64,000 nt of DNA from Mariniblastus sp. (GTDB lineage Bacteria; Planctomycetota; Planctomycetia; Pirellulales; Pirellulaceae): contig JAQWLH010000026.1 of the NCBI GenBank assembly GCA_029247405.1, forward strand, positions 20,163 through 84,162. The letters run 5' to 3'. The position numbers and the translations under genes are program-made. Of the stretch, positions 1-9,091 are shown one piece after another (within the stretch, counting starts at the first letter, position 1; every line of letters begins with the position of its first letter). The notes beneath the pieces were generated by a model. It had not been told where the DNA came from. It made no database searches and saw only the letters and a list, made by a program, of their open reading frames with translations.

Positions 1-2
1 AT

Positions 3-1451
3 CTTGGAGAAGTCTCACAAGCCCAATCAAAATTGGCGGGTCAAAAGCCCAACATCATTTTAGTGATGACAGACGATCAGGGGATGGGCGATCTTTCTTG
101 CATGGGGAACAAACTTCTCCGCACACCCAATCTCGACCAGTTGTATCAACAATCAACTCGCTTGACCGACTTTCACGTCAGTCCAACCTGTGCGCCCACC
201 CGATCGGCAATCTTCAGTGGCCGTCATGAGTTTAGGAATGGCGTAACCCACACAATCAAAGAACGGGAGCGGATGGCTCTCAGCACGACCACATTTCCTG
301 AGTTACTTCGTACCGTGGGTTACGAAACTGGAATTTTTGGAAAGTGGCATTTGGGAGACGAGGAAGCCTATCAACCGGGCAGTCGGGGTTTCAGTGAGGT
401 CTTCATTCACGGGGCCGGAGGAATCGGTCAAGCTTACGAAGGAAGTTGTGCCGACTACCCTCCCAACCGAAAAAAACAGGGTAGATACTTTGACAATGTG
501 ATTCGCCATAACAATACGCTAGTCCAAACAAAAGGGTTTTGCACTGACGTCTTTTTCGCGGCGGCGCTTGACTGGAGCAAAAAACAACACGATACCGGCA
601 AGCCATTCTTTACGTACATTACGACGAACGCACCGCATGGCCCGATGATCGCGCCCGACAAATATAAAAAGCGGTTCAAGGATCTTGGCTGGGACTCAAA
701 CCTACAAGGCCGTTACGGCATGATCGAGAACATTGACGACAACATGGGAATGCTGATGAAAAAAATGGATCAGTGGAACCTATGGGAAGACACCCTGCTG
801 ATTTTCATGACTGACAACGGTCAGGCTGGCAGTTCCGCAAAATTGAACGGCAAAAGAACACCCGTATTCACGGCGGGATTCAAATCCGGCAAAGGCTCGC
901 CCTACGAGGGGGGCACTCACGTTCCTGCATTCTGGTGCTGGAAAAACAAACTGGGTGAGGGCGTTGACATCTCTGGCTTGACGGCCCATATCGACCTGTA
1001 CAAAACCTTTTGCGATTTGGCGGGGGTGACGATTCCCAAGTCGGTTCAAAGCATCGACGGACGTTCGATGCTTCCGTTACTTGAGAACCCTCAAGCGAAC
1101 TGGGCTGATCGTGCCCTATTTGTTCACCAAGGACGTTGGGCCAAAGGAACTGATCCTAACTTGGCAAAATTCAATAACTGCGCGGTCCGAACCACTCGCT
1201 GGCGATTTGTTAAGAATAAAGAACTTTACGACATTTCAGTTGACCCGTATGAAAAAAACAACGTGATTGACGACCACGCGAGCGTCGTCGAGGATTTACG
1301 GCAAAAATATGATCAATGGTGGTCTGAAACTCTTCCCCTGATGGTCAATGAGGATGCCCCCTATGCGAAGGAACACCCGTCGGATGTGCGATACGAAAAA
1401 CAGTTAAAAGAAAAAGGAATTCCCGACTGGAATCCCCCTTCACTGGATTGA
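3..1451 (+). CDS. Sulfatase, 5' end outside the window
   Basis: Type I (formylglycine) sulfatase that would hydrolyse sulfate esters, probably on algal polysaccharides. The visible protein begins PNIILVMTDDQG, the N-terminal metal-binding strand of the family. CAPTRSAIFSGRH carries the C-x-P-T-R motif whose Cys is oxidised to formylglycine, followed by GKWHLGD and a later FMTDNGQ metal-site segment. The frame stays open to base 3 and reads LGEVSQAQSKLAGQKPN, which looks like the end of a signal peptide and linker. The real start is therefore upstream of the window, and the in-frame TTG at 33 is probably internal. It converges with a second sulfatase. The exact substrate cannot be told from sequence. 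Confidence 0.9.
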   Translation, partial: LGEVSQAQSKLAGQKPNIILVMTDDQGMGDLSCMGNKLLRTPNLDQLYQQSTRLTDFHVSPTCAPTRSAIFSGRHEFRNGVTHTIKERERMALSTTTFPELLRTVGYETGIFGKWHLGDEEAYQPGSRGFSEVFIHGAGGIGQAYEGSCADYPPNRKKQGRYFDNVIRHNNTLVQTKGFCTDVFFAAALDWSKKQHDTGKPFFTYITTNAPHGPMIAPDKYKKRFKDLGWDSNLQGRYGMIENIDDNMGMLMKKMDQWNLWEDTLLIFMTDNGQAGSSAKLNGKRTPVFTAGFKSGKGSPYEGGTHVPAFWCWKNKLGEGVDISGLTAHIDLYKTFCDLAGVTIPKSVQSIDGRSMLPLLENPQANWADRALFVHQGRWAKGTDPNLAKFNNCAVRTTRWRFVKNKELYDISVDPYEKNNVIDDHASVVEDLRQKYDQWWSETLPLMVNEDAPYAKEHPSDVRYEKQLKEKGIPDWNPPSLD

Positions 1452-1454
1452 GGC

Positions 1455-1769
1455 TTAAACAGAAACTGTCCAATCCACCCGAGACTTCGCTCGTTGCAAG
1501 CCACCTGAGTCGGCATGTAAATTGACAATCTCAAATTTGCCATTGGCCGCTTCGATGCCCAGATTCAAAATGACGAGCGACTCGCCTTGAGACAGCGTGC
1601 CGTTGAAAAGCACCTAATGGGGAGAAGTCGAAGCATCAATTTCCGTCACGTGAAAAACTCGTTTTGATCTACGCTCAATACGACCCGTACGAAGAGTTAC
1701 TTTGCCGCTGCAACATTGACCCGTTAACACTCCATTCGATTTAAATTCCAACCTCAACGCTGTTGAACA
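1455..1769 (-). other. Intergenic segment with possible in-frame coding remnant
   Basis: This 315-bp stretch separates the convergent sulfatases. Read on the minus strand in the frame of the downstream sulfatase, past its TAA, it stays open apart from one TAG at 1614-1616. It gives protein-like text such as VFHVTEIDAST before the TAG and SLVILNLGIEAANGKFEIV after it. It may be the decayed C-terminal part of a longer protein, or chance. No start codon with a ribosome binding site was seen. Confidence 0.25.
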
Positions 1770-3374
1770 TTACCAATGTTCGTTGCGGACTTTCATGAGT
1801 TGCGGATAACCTTCGTCACGATCTCCGTATTGTGCTTTGAGCTCTAACAATCGCTTTTTCAAACGGCTGACTTCGTCTGCGTAACGCGGTTGATCGTAAA
1901 CGTTATTTATTTCTTGAGGATCTTTTTCAAGATCGTAGAGTTCCCAACCCGCTGGTGATGCCCCAAATTCACCTTTGCCCAATTGCGCGTCGAGGGGCAA
2001 TCCATAAAAAAAAGCCAGCTTGAATCGACCGTCTCGGATGCCGTAATGACCCGGGATGTGGTGATGCGCCATGTGCATCCAGTACCGATAATAGACCGCA
2101 TCCCGCCACTGAGCGGGGATTTTTCCAGACAGGATTTCGCGAAGACTTTGTCCTTGCATTCGTGCGATCTCGGGGGCATTCTCGACACCTGCAAAATCAA
2201 GAAATGTTTGGGCGAAATCGAGATTGGAACAAAGCTGCGAGTCATTTACTACTCCAGCAGGTACTGCCCCGGGCAACCGAACCAAGAAAGGCATTTGCAA
2301 GCATTCTTCGTAAATCCAGCGTTTGTCGAAGTAATCATGCTCTCCTAAAAACATACCTTGATCAGCCGTATAGATGACCATTGTGTTTTCTGCCAAACCA
2401 GATTCGTCTAAATAATCCAGCACGCGTCCGACACTTTCGTCAACCGCTTTCACGCACCCCAAATAGTCGTGCAAGTATTTTTGATAGGCGGCCTTGCCCT
2501 GTTGCTCGAAATTCATGCCGGTCATATCAACTGAACCTGCCGGCCAGTTTGCTTTTTGAACATCGTCAACCATCGTTCGCCGACCTGACAGACGCCCCGT
2601 GATCGAAGTCCCCATATTTCGAGTCGCGACTGAGCGATGCGAAAAGTCTTCCCAAAGTGTATCGGGCTCTGGAATCTCAATGTCGGCGAGATATTTCTTA
2701 TGACGTGGCGCGGGCTCCCATTTACCATGCGGCGCCTTATGATGCAGCATCAAGAAAAAAGGCTTACTCGAAGCGTTAGGTTGAGATTTCAATTCCTCGC
2801 GATCTCGCAGCCAATCCAACGCAAAGTCAGTCACCAAATCAGTGTAATATCCCTCAGTTCGCTTCATCTTTTTATTAGTACGGTGCGAGTATTTTGTGCC
2901 ATCCGTCGAAGAGATAAAAAACGGATTGTAATACTGCCCCTGCCCTGGCCCGACCTTCCAGTAGTCAAACCCCCACGGTTCTGACCGCAAATGCCATTTC
3001 CCAATCAAGGCAGTTTCATATCCATTTCGCCGCAAAACTTCTGCAACATTGGGCGTGGTGGAACTGGCAGGAGGGAACGCATCGATAAGCGTTTTGACCG
3101 TATTGAGATGGGAATGCTGGCCCGAAAGAATGACGGCGCGACTGGGCGTGCAAATTGAATTCGTGACGAAGCACTTATTCAGTCGCATTCCATCTCGGGC
3201 AATCCGATCAATGTTCGGTGTCGGCGCCACTTCCGCAAGTCGACCACCGTACGCACTAATCGCATTGACGGCATGATCGTCTGACATGATAAACAAAATG
3301 TTGGGTCGTTTTTCCTCTGCGACACAAGCCTGAATCCAACCCAACAGGACCAGTAATGTAATCGTAATTTTCAT
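1770..3374 (-). CDS. Secreted sulfatase
   Basis: Formylglycine sulfatase of 534 residues with a clear signal peptide (MKITITLLVLLGWIQACVAEE). PNILFIMSDDHAVNAISAYG is the N-terminal metal site, CTPSRAVILSGQHSH holds the Cys that becomes formylglycine, GKWHL follows, and IYTADQGMFLGEHDYFDKR supplies the C-terminal metal-site Asp and the EHD. The domain architecture and length are typical of planctomycete sulfatases acting on sulfated glycans in the periplasm or outside the cell. No sulfatase-maturing enzyme lies in the window. It is convergent with the first sulfatase and differs from it clearly in sequence, so the two are not a recent duplication. Confidence 0.92.
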   Translation of the reverse strand: MKITITLLVLLGWIQACVAEEKRPNILFIMSDDHAVNAISAYGGRLAEVAPTPNIDRIARDGMRLNKCFVTNSICTPSRAVILSGQHSHLNTVKTLIDAFPPASSTTPNVAEVLRRNGYETALIGKWHLRSEPWGFDYWKVGPGQGQYYNPFFISSTDGTKYSHRTNKKMKRTEGYYTDLVTDFALDWLRDREELKSQPNASSKPFFLMLHHKAPHGKWEPAPRHKKYLADIEIPEPDTLWEDFSHRSVATRNMGTSITGRLSGRRTMVDDVQKANWPAGSVDMTGMNFEQQGKAAYQKYLHDYLGCVKAVDESVGRVLDYLDESGLAENTMVIYTADQGMFLGEHDYFDKRWIYEECLQMPFLVRLPGAVPAGVVNDSQLCSNLDFAQTFLDFAGVENAPEIARMQGQSLREILSGKIPAQWRDAVYYRYWMHMAHHHIPGHYGIRDGRFKLAFFYGLPLDAQLGKGEFGASPAGWELYDLEKDPQEINNVYDQPRYADEVSRLKKRLLELKAQYGDRDEGYPQLMKVRNEHW

Positions 3375-3555
3375 CGCACCAATCCTGTAAAAATCAAACT
3401 GAACTCGCTTTCCATCATCATGATTATTTCATTCCAGAGCAGATTGTTTCTTGCCACCTGAAGATCCAACCAATGAAACTCTACTGACAGATGTTGACCA
3501 TTTCTCTCTGGCATTGTTACTTGAGCTCAGCAAATTGCCAGACTTGGCAATGGCT

Positions 3556-4464
3556 TCATTTTTTCCACCGATCTAAAAGACCCTCATACGCATCGATTCG
3601 TCGGTCCCGAAAAAATGGCCAGTGGGTGCGAGCTGTTTCAACGAGGCTTAAGTCAATCTCACTGAAGATTGTTTCCGGCCTATCAACCGCGGCAACCTGC
3701 ATCAAATTGCCATACGGGTCGCAGGTGAAAGAAGACCCCCAAAATTCAATGCTGTCTTCTAATCCCACCCGGTTGGGTGCTATCAGAAAGACGCCATTGG
3801 CGATTGCGTGGGATCGCATCATGATTTGCCACGCCTTCAATTGACTTTCGCCAAACTCCAACTTTTCTTCTGCCTGCCAACCAATTGCGGTTGGATAAAT
3901 AAGAATCTCCGCCCCCGCCAAAGCCGTTAATCTTGCGGCCTCAGGAAACCACTGATCCCAACAAATACAAACACCAAGGTTTCCCAGCGAAGTGTCAAAA
4001 TTTTTAAACCCCAAGTCACCGGGGGAGAAATAAAATTTTTCGTAAAAGCACGGATCGTCGGGAATGTGCATCTTTCGATAGAGGCCAAGGATTGAACCAT
4101 CCGACTCAATCACAACCGCTGAGTTATGAAACAATCCCGGAGCCCGTCTCTCGAACACCCCTGCCACAATGACAATCGAATGCCTTTTGGCAACTTCGCC
4201 AAGTGCGATGGTTGTGGGACCCGGAATCGTCTCGGCCAATCCGAATTGATTGTGGTCTTCTGTTTGACAAAAGTACCGGCTTCTGAATAGCTCCTGCAGA
4301 CAGATCAGATTTGCCCCTTTTTCTGCAGCAAGCTGAATTTGCTCGATCGTCTTGTCGAGATTTGCTTGGACATCATGGGAGCAATCTAGCTGGATCACTG
4401 CGGCCCTTATTGGAGCCTTCTGAGATGGGCCCGAGGGGGTGGTTGTAGATTGTGGTTCATTCAT
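3556..4464 (-). CDS. aguB: N-carbamoylputrescine amidase
   Basis: Nitrilase-superfamily enzyme of 302 residues that hydrolyses N-carbamoylputrescine to putrescine, CO2 and ammonia, the last step of the agmatine route. The catalytic triad is visible: Glu58 in LICLQELF, Lys131 in YRKMHIPDD, and Cys168 in GVCICWDQWFPEAARL. The CWDQWFPE segment and the HIPDDPCFYEKFYF stretch are typical of the AguB branch. The start used is ATGAATGAACC at 4464, though an overlapping choice a few codons away is possible. The partner, agmatine deiminase, is encoded in this window at 46334-47389 rather than next door. A cytoplasmic enzyme is expected, since no signal peptide is present. Confidence 0.9.
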   Translation of the reverse strand: MNEPQSTTTPSGPSQKAPIRAAVIQLDCSHDVQANLDKTIEQIQLAAEKGANLICLQELFRSRYFCQTEDHNQFGLAETIPGPTTIALGEVAKRHSIVIVAGVFERRAPGLFHNSAVVIESDGSILGLYRKMHIPDDPCFYEKFYFSPGDLGFKNFDTSLGNLGVCICWDQWFPEAARLTALAGAEILIYPTAIGWQAEEKLEFGESQLKAWQIMMRSHAIANGVFLIAPNRVGLEDSIEFWGSSFTCDPYGNLMQVAAVDRPETIFSEIDLSLVETARTHWPFFRDRRIDAYEGLLDRWKK

Positions 4465-4774
4465 TTTGATGGATTTCCAAACGTGAACTTTTTCATCGCA
4501 GATCCGGACTGCGCCCGCCGAAACGATGCACGATTTTTCACGTGTACCTATTTCTGTCGTTAAATTCTACAAAATCGTTTCAAAAGTACTTGGCGAAGTC
4601 ACGTTTTCGGTTTTCATTGGATAAGCTCAATCGGTATTCCGATGAACTTAAATGTCCAACCAGCAACCGTTAAAACAGGCGGCTTAGGATCGAAAAATGC
4701 ACACCAAGTCATTGTTAGGCGCGTGATTCGAACCAACCACTAGACGGCAATTTAATCAATGTTAGTCTTACATC
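4465..4774. promoter_or_regulatory. Divergent intergenic region aguB / bioD
   Basis: This 310-bp region separates two divergent genes and must contain both promoters. An inverted repeat ATCGG-TATT-CCGAT lies at 4630-4643 and could be an operator. No BirA- or BioR-type site was recognised with confidence. The bioD start has no obvious Shine-Dalgarno sequence in front of it. Confidence 0.35.
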
Positions 4775-5512
4775 ATGTTAAATAAACCACCCCACGGCCT
4801 GTTTATCACGGGCACCGACACTGAAGTCGGAAAAACGTACGTTGCAACGTTAATTGTCAAAGAATTGGTCGCGGCCGGTCATCGCGTCGGCGTTTACAAA
4901 CCGGTCGCCAGTGATTGTGTATCGGATGGCCGCCAACTCGTGTCCGAAGACGCGGTCGCACTCTGGGAAGCTGCCGGTCGACCCTTGAGTTTGGATTTCG
5001 TCTGCCCCAATCGCTATCAAGCACCACTCGCGCCCCATCTCTCAGCGCGACATGCCGGGCGCGAGCTTGACACCGAAAGTATGCGAAAAGGTTTGGAAAT
5101 CTGGACCGACGAATGCGACATTGTTGTGGTTGAAGGCGCCGGTGGATTGATGTCACCCATTAGCGATGACGAATATTTTGCGGACCTTGCTTACGATTTT
5201 GGATACCCCTCGGTGGTTGTCACTCCAAATGTTATTGGCGCAATCAATCAATGTTTAAGCGCTTTGATCACCGCAACCTGTTTTCGCGATGGGATCCCGT
5301 TAGCGGGATCGGTTCTCAATGACGCCCGTAGTTTCGACGGCGACATCAGCATGGAATCAAACCGCGAGCAAATTGCCAGTCGCGCAATGGCCCCGGTAAT
5401 ATCACGGTTGCGCTACGAAGGCGAAAAGTTCGATGACGATATCGACTGGATGGAGATCGCAAAAAATCCAGTCACTCAAGAAGCCAGAGAGGTGGATATT
5501 GCGGCGAACTGA
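4775..5512 (+). CDS. bioD: Dethiobiotin synthetase
   Basis: ATP-dependent enzyme of 245 residues that closes the ureido ring of dethiobiotin from 7,8-diaminopelargonic acid and CO2, the penultimate step of biotin synthesis. The P-loop is GTDTEVGKTYV at residues 12-22, followed by the VGVYKPVASD substrate-binding strand and the VVVEGAGGLMSPI loop that binds the diamine and metal. Length is close to the family norm of about 225-240. No other biotin gene is adjacent, so the pathway is scattered. The last 30 residues are acidic and unlike the core family. Confidence 0.93.
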   Translation: MLNKPPHGLFITGTDTEVGKTYVATLIVKELVAAGHRVGVYKPVASDCVSDGRQLVSEDAVALWEAAGRPLSLDFVCPNRYQAPLAPHLSARHAGRELDTESMRKGLEIWTDECDIVVVEGAGGLMSPISDDEYFADLAYDFGYPSVVVTPNVIGAINQCLSALITATCFRDGIPLAGSVLNDARSFDGDISMESNREQIASRAMAPVISRLRYEGEKFDDDIDWMEIAKNPVTQEAREVDIAAN

Positions 5513-5739
5513 AACAACGCAAGTCAATTCAGCTTAGGTGAGATTGGAACGAGGCAAAAGGATCTCTTGGCCACCCATTTAGCTTCTTAAATTAGGTTCG
5601 GAATTTCCGATTTGAACTCGCTCGTGAACTCCCGTACGAGTTTTCTTGAATCCAGCAAAGAATCGCCGCCTTGAGTTGCGAACCAAATTCATCATTCAGT
5701 TCGTCTATCAGAAAAACTTTGTTTGGATTTTCCCAATCG

Positions 5740-6870
5740 TTAGCGTGAATAGCGTGGCAGCATTTTCACTTCTGGCATAAGCGGTTGTAACTCAGCATCC
5801 GGTACATAAATCGGTTCAAGATGTCCCGCGGACTTAACCGAGCTGGATTGAATCCTATCAATTCGATTGGCCATCTCAGCAAGTTCACGTTTTAGACGCG
5901 TTACTTCGTTGTCGATTGGCTCTGCAGGCAAACCATACCAAGCCCTGGTTTTGATTGGGTCAGGAACTCTTGCCATCGCCGCTACCATATTTCTCTCCCA
6001 AGTCGAAACAGCACGGTGAAGCGAATTACTACTGGCCGCGATCAGCTTAAGCTGCTGAAAATTTCGATTTTGGTTGTGGTAAATTGGACGCATCCACGTC
6101 TCAAGCCTATCCAGCGTTTCAGTATAGGTGTTGGCCCGAACAAGTTTTAATTCCAGTTCCTGGACTGACTTGGCGTGTTGTAATTTGAGGTCCAAAATTT
6201 TCGCATCGGCACTTTCGAGAGCTTTCTGAGCAACCAATTTCATGGCAGATTCAATGGCTTTTTGTTTGTCTTCAACACTTGAATTACTATTTTCAAGGGA
6301 TGCGGCCAGCAGTTGGGCAATTTGTTGACAGTATACGTCGGCATCATTTTGGGCTGGATTCATATCAGTGGCCGGCGGGCTACAGTCAACGCACCCGACA
6401 CACTCCATGCACGGCAAGGACTCCGATAGCACCTTCGACTCCCGCTCAACAATGGTTATATCGCAGCCGCCACCACAGTTTTTCAGATCACAAGGGCAAG
6501 TCATTAGCGCCGCCCACTCGTCAGCATCTTCACATGCTTTTTCAAGTTCCGATTCTGAGGCAGTCATTTTGAGACTGCAACAACATTTAGCATCACAGGT
6601 GCCGTCACAGGGCACGATAAAATCATTCACCTGCCCGATTTGTCTCAGGTCGATTTTGATTTGCTTTTTAAGAATCACATCGTCAAGAAGCGAGAGAAAC
6701 AACGGCGCTTCCTGATCGGAATTCGTCGTCGAAAGTGGCATCGGAGGTGCTGGAATCATCGGCAGAGGTGGCGTTGTCTGAGCGATAGCAGAGGCGGCAA
6801 AACCGAATGAAAGTACGATCGAACCAGCAATAATCCCTCTACACATTCGTGACGCTGACTTCCGCGACAT
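5740..6870 (-). CDS. Secreted cysteine-rich coiled-coil protein, unknown function
   Basis: The function is not recognised. The ATG at 6870 is preferred over an upstream in-frame start at 6948 because AAAGGAG sits seven bases ahead of it, giving 376 residues. A signal peptide ends near SAIAQTTPP. Residues roughly 75-180 hold tight cysteine clusters (CDGTCDAKCCC, CPCDLKNCGGGC, CMECVGCVDC), suggesting metal binding or many disulfides. The C-terminal half is helical, with heptad-like stretches (KILDLKLQHAKSVQELELKL, VTRLKRELAEMANRIDRI). Cysteine-rich secreted proteins of this type are common in planctomycetes. Confidence 0.75.
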   Translation of the reverse strand: MSRKSASRMCRGIIAGSIVLSFGFAASAIAQTTPPLPMIPAPPMPLSTTNSDQEAPLFLSLLDDVILKKQIKIDLRQIGQVNDFIVPCDGTCDAKCCCSLKMTASESELEKACEDADEWAALMTCPCDLKNCGGGCDITIVERESKVLSESLPCMECVGCVDCSPPATDMNPAQNDADVYCQQIAQLLAASLENSNSSVEDKQKAIESAMKLVAQKALESADAKILDLKLQHAKSVQELELKLVRANTYTETLDRLETWMRPIYHNQNRNFQQLKLIAASSNSLHRAVSTWERNMVAAMARVPDPIKTRAWYGLPAEPIDNEVTRLKRELAEMANRIDRIQSSSVKSAGHLEPIYVPDAELQPLMPEVKMLPRYSR

Positions 6871-7073
6871 GACTAACTCCTTTAGTTCACTTTTTTTGAC
6901 AGGCCCTCTTGGCGTATTTGTGATAATCAACCGGCAATTTTCCGACAATACGAATCCTTACAGGTTGTTGGGGACATTCGCACGAAGTGCTATCATCAAG
7001 GTCGTAAAAAATCATTCACCTGGCCCCGCTGCTCGCTAGCGGACTCAAACTTCACTCGCGAAAAAGCGACACA

Positions 7074-7349
7074 ATGACACAAGAACTCAATTTTAATTTA
7101 GCCGAGATGATCCGATGTCCGGTAACTAAATCCGATTTAACAAAAGCAATGCCGGAACTCTTGGCGACAGTCAATGAGGCAATCGCTCAAGGTCTGGTCG
7201 TCAATCAAGTTGGGCAACTAGTCGAGGTTAAGGTCGAGAGTGGCTATGTGAATGAAGACGCTTCGCTATTGCTTCCCATCCGCGGTGGCATCGTCATCCT
7301 GATCTCTGACGAGGCAATTCCGCTCGATCAGTTGACGCTGCAAAACTAG
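7074..7349 (+). CDS. Trm112-like protein
   Basis: A small 91-residue protein of the Trm112/UPF0434 type. Such proteins are zinc-ribbon partners or relatives of methyltransferase activators. The N-terminal LAEMIRCPVTKSDL and the C-terminal LLLPIRGGIVILISDEAI match the ends of the family fold. Only Cys15 remains of the usual four zinc ligands, so zinc binding by this chain alone is unlikely. The middle (residues 28-60) is longer than in the short bacterial forms. It lies 29 bp before the HIT gene and is probably cotranscribed with it. Confidence 0.7.
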   Translation: MTQELNFNLAEMIRCPVTKSDLTKAMPELLATVNEAIAQGLVVNQVGQLVEVKVESGYVNEDASLLLPIRGGIVILISDEAIPLDQLTLQN

Positions 7350-7378
7350 TTTTCATTGATTTCGATTGGGGCCCAAAC

Positions 7379-7729
7379 ATGAGCGACGAGAAAACAATTT
7401 TCAAAAAGATCATCGACCGAGAAATACCCGCTAACATCATTTTCGAAGACGATCACTGCATCGCCTTCTATGATGTTTCGCCACAGGCTCCGGTCCACGT
7501 TCTATTGATTCCCAAAGAAGAAATCGAAAACGTGGCAGCATTACAATTAGAAAACAAGGAGCTTGCCGGCCATCTGTTACTGACAGCTGGTAAAGTCGCA
7601 AGAGAACTTGGAATAGATCAAGCGGGCTATCGAGTGGTTGCCAACTGTGGAGCCGATGGCGGCCAATCGGTTGACCATTTACATTTGCACATTCTAGCCG
7701 GGCGGCAGCTCAAATGGCCGCCGGGTTAA
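7379..7729 (+). CDS. HIT family nucleotide-binding hydrolase (HinT-like)
   Basis: Histidine-triad protein of 116 residues. Family members hydrolyse purine nucleoside phosphoramidates and aminoacyl-adenylates in the cytoplasm. The N-terminus (IFKKIIDREIPANIIFEDD) and the HIT motif HLHLHILAGRQL near the C-terminus are diagnostic. The second His of the triad is the expected nucleophile. A purine-rich GGGG stretch lies about eight bases before the ATG. Size and end sequence (LKWPPG) agree with the bacterial HinT branch. Confidence 0.93.
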   Translation: MSDEKTIFKKIIDREIPANIIFEDDHCIAFYDVSPQAPVHVLLIPKEEIENVAALQLENKELAGHLLLTAGKVARELGIDQAGYRVVANCGADGGQSVDHLHLHILAGRQLKWPPG

Positions 7730-7791
7730 CCAGCGGCATTTAGAGACAAGGCAGCGTGAATCAAATCCAAGAAAGGTAAACTGGAAAACGC

Positions 7792-8403
7792 CTAGCGACG
7801 CATTCTGTCGATTCGCTGATTCATCATTGTTGAAGATCGCGTCATCGGATCGACAGTGGGAATACGTCCGGCGACTCGAGTTGAGCTTGTAATTGAGCTG
7901 CGTGCATCACAGGTTGCACATCCAGTCTCGACGTGACTGCTGATATCTTCTTCGCCGAGATACTCTTCGCCAAAATATTCTTCGCTGCCCCCACCATCGC
8001 AAGAAAAGTCTCCACAGCCGCAGGGTGATGACGATTCAGCACCTGTACAGAACCTTCCCCCGTAAAGATTTCCGAGGATCGTACCGGGTGTCCAGCAGAA
8101 CGGACGACACGGAGTCGCTCCCCCCACCCATTGATCACCACAACATGGATCGGCTGCATCAGGAGGCGTACTCATCCACTCACCGACATAGGCCTCACCA
8201 CATCCGCTTCCACAAACGAGTGAGCGTCGGAGATTACGCATATTTTGGATCGGAGTCCCAAGCATGACTCCTCCCTGCCCTACCCCAGCACAGTCGCTGC
8301 AGCCCATTGGGACACGACAGCCAACGCCAATCGGGCCGCAACAACCAACAGAAAAAAGACTGATTGCAGCACATGAAATTAACAAAGCAAAACGCGTCAT
8401 CAA
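7792..8403 (-). CDS. Cysteine- and glycine-rich lipoprotein, unknown function
   Basis: A 203-residue protein with a hydrophobic signal and a lipobox-like LFSVGCC near residues 16-22, so probably membrane-anchored. The mature part is rich in Cys and Gly (CSDCAGVGQGG, CGSGCGEAYVGEW, DPCCGDQWVGG, CGCGDFSCDGGG) and ends in an Arg/Met-rich tail. No enzyme motif is visible. It resembles planctomycete-specific secreted Cys-rich proteins. A GGGGG stretch seven bases before the start supports this choice; either of the two initial ATGs could be used. Confidence 0.75.
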   Translation of the reverse strand: MMTRFALLISCAAISLFSVGCCGPIGVGCRVPMGCSDCAGVGQGGVMLGTPIQNMRNLRRSLVCGSGCGEAYVGEWMSTPPDAADPCCGDQWVGGATPCRPFCWTPGTILGNLYGGRFCTGAESSSPCGCGDFSCDGGGSEEYFGEEYLGEEDISSHVETGCATCDARSSITSSTRVAGRIPTVDPMTRSSTMMNQRIDRMRR

Positions 8404-8604
8404 ATCGCCCCCTAGCGAAAACTTATCCGTCGCAGATGTACGTTGAAAAGTTATCGGCTAGAAAGCCTTGGTTAATCCAAAAATTCCGTACAATTAAAAG
8501 AGTTTACCCGGTTTGACTTTTAACTCATGCTGTCGCCGGTTCGCTTTGCGAGCATTTCGGGCGAAGCAACCTGCTGTCACTTTAAGCCATCGAAAGACCA
8601 TCCC

Positions 8605-9063
8605 ATGCACTCTCCACCAAGCTTGCTGCCCGCCCTCTCTTTGAGCAGGATTTGCTTTATTTTTGCCATCGGGATTTTCGCTTGCACTTTAGCGGGTTGC
8701 GGAAATGCAAATCGTTTGAAAATTGTCGGTAATTGGGGAATCACTCAAGCCGACGAGGTAATGGACCGGATTGAGGCCTCAGAAACCACGTCAGACGAAT
8801 CTCAGGAATCGAGGATGCTGTTAACATTCCATCGAAACGGGCGACTTGAGACCAAAACAAAGATGGGATCAGTGGATCAAAAAAAGCAGGGAGCTTGGAA
8901 GATGGTTTCTTTTGACCCGGCCAAAAATTCCATGGTTATTTCCTGCGAAATAAACACGCAAACCTCGGAGCACACGATCTCTTTTGTCGATGAAAATACT
9001 ATTGAGCTAGTTCCGCCCAACATGGCGGGTGTGACAATGAAATTAAAATTCAAACGGCAATAA
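8605..9063 (+). CDS. Lipoprotein with lipocalin-like fold, unknown function
   Basis: A 152-residue protein if started at the ATG at 8605; an in-frame ATG at 8527 would add an unlikely N-terminus before the signal peptide. The hydrophobic signal ends in the lipobox LAGC (CTLAGCGN). The mature part (VGNWGI..., LLTFHRNGRLETKTK, GAWKMVSFD, FVDENTIEL) shows the repeated GxW and F-x-x-x-G pattern of small beta-barrel lipoproteins. The next gene has the same pattern, so the pair are likely old tandem paralogues. Confidence 0.75.
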   Translation: MHSPPSLLPALSLSRICFIFAIGIFACTLAGCGNANRLKIVGNWGITQADEVMDRIEASETTSDESQESRMLLTFHRNGRLETKTKMGSVDQKKQGAWKMVSFDPAKNSMVISCEINTQTSEHTISFVDENTIELVPPNMAGVTMKLKFKRQ

Positions 9064-9091
9064 GTCGTGCGATGGCGAGAGGGAATTTGCT

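Noticed and set aside
4654..4720. Possible integron attC site (GTCCAAC ... GTTAGGC)
   Set aside because: The outer core sites match loosely, but the inner sequence has no inverted repeat and there is no integrase or cassette array.
4714..4740. tRNA T-arm-like GGTTCGAATC on the minus strand
   Set aside because: The flanking five bases do not pair and no acceptor, D or anticodon arm could be built around it.
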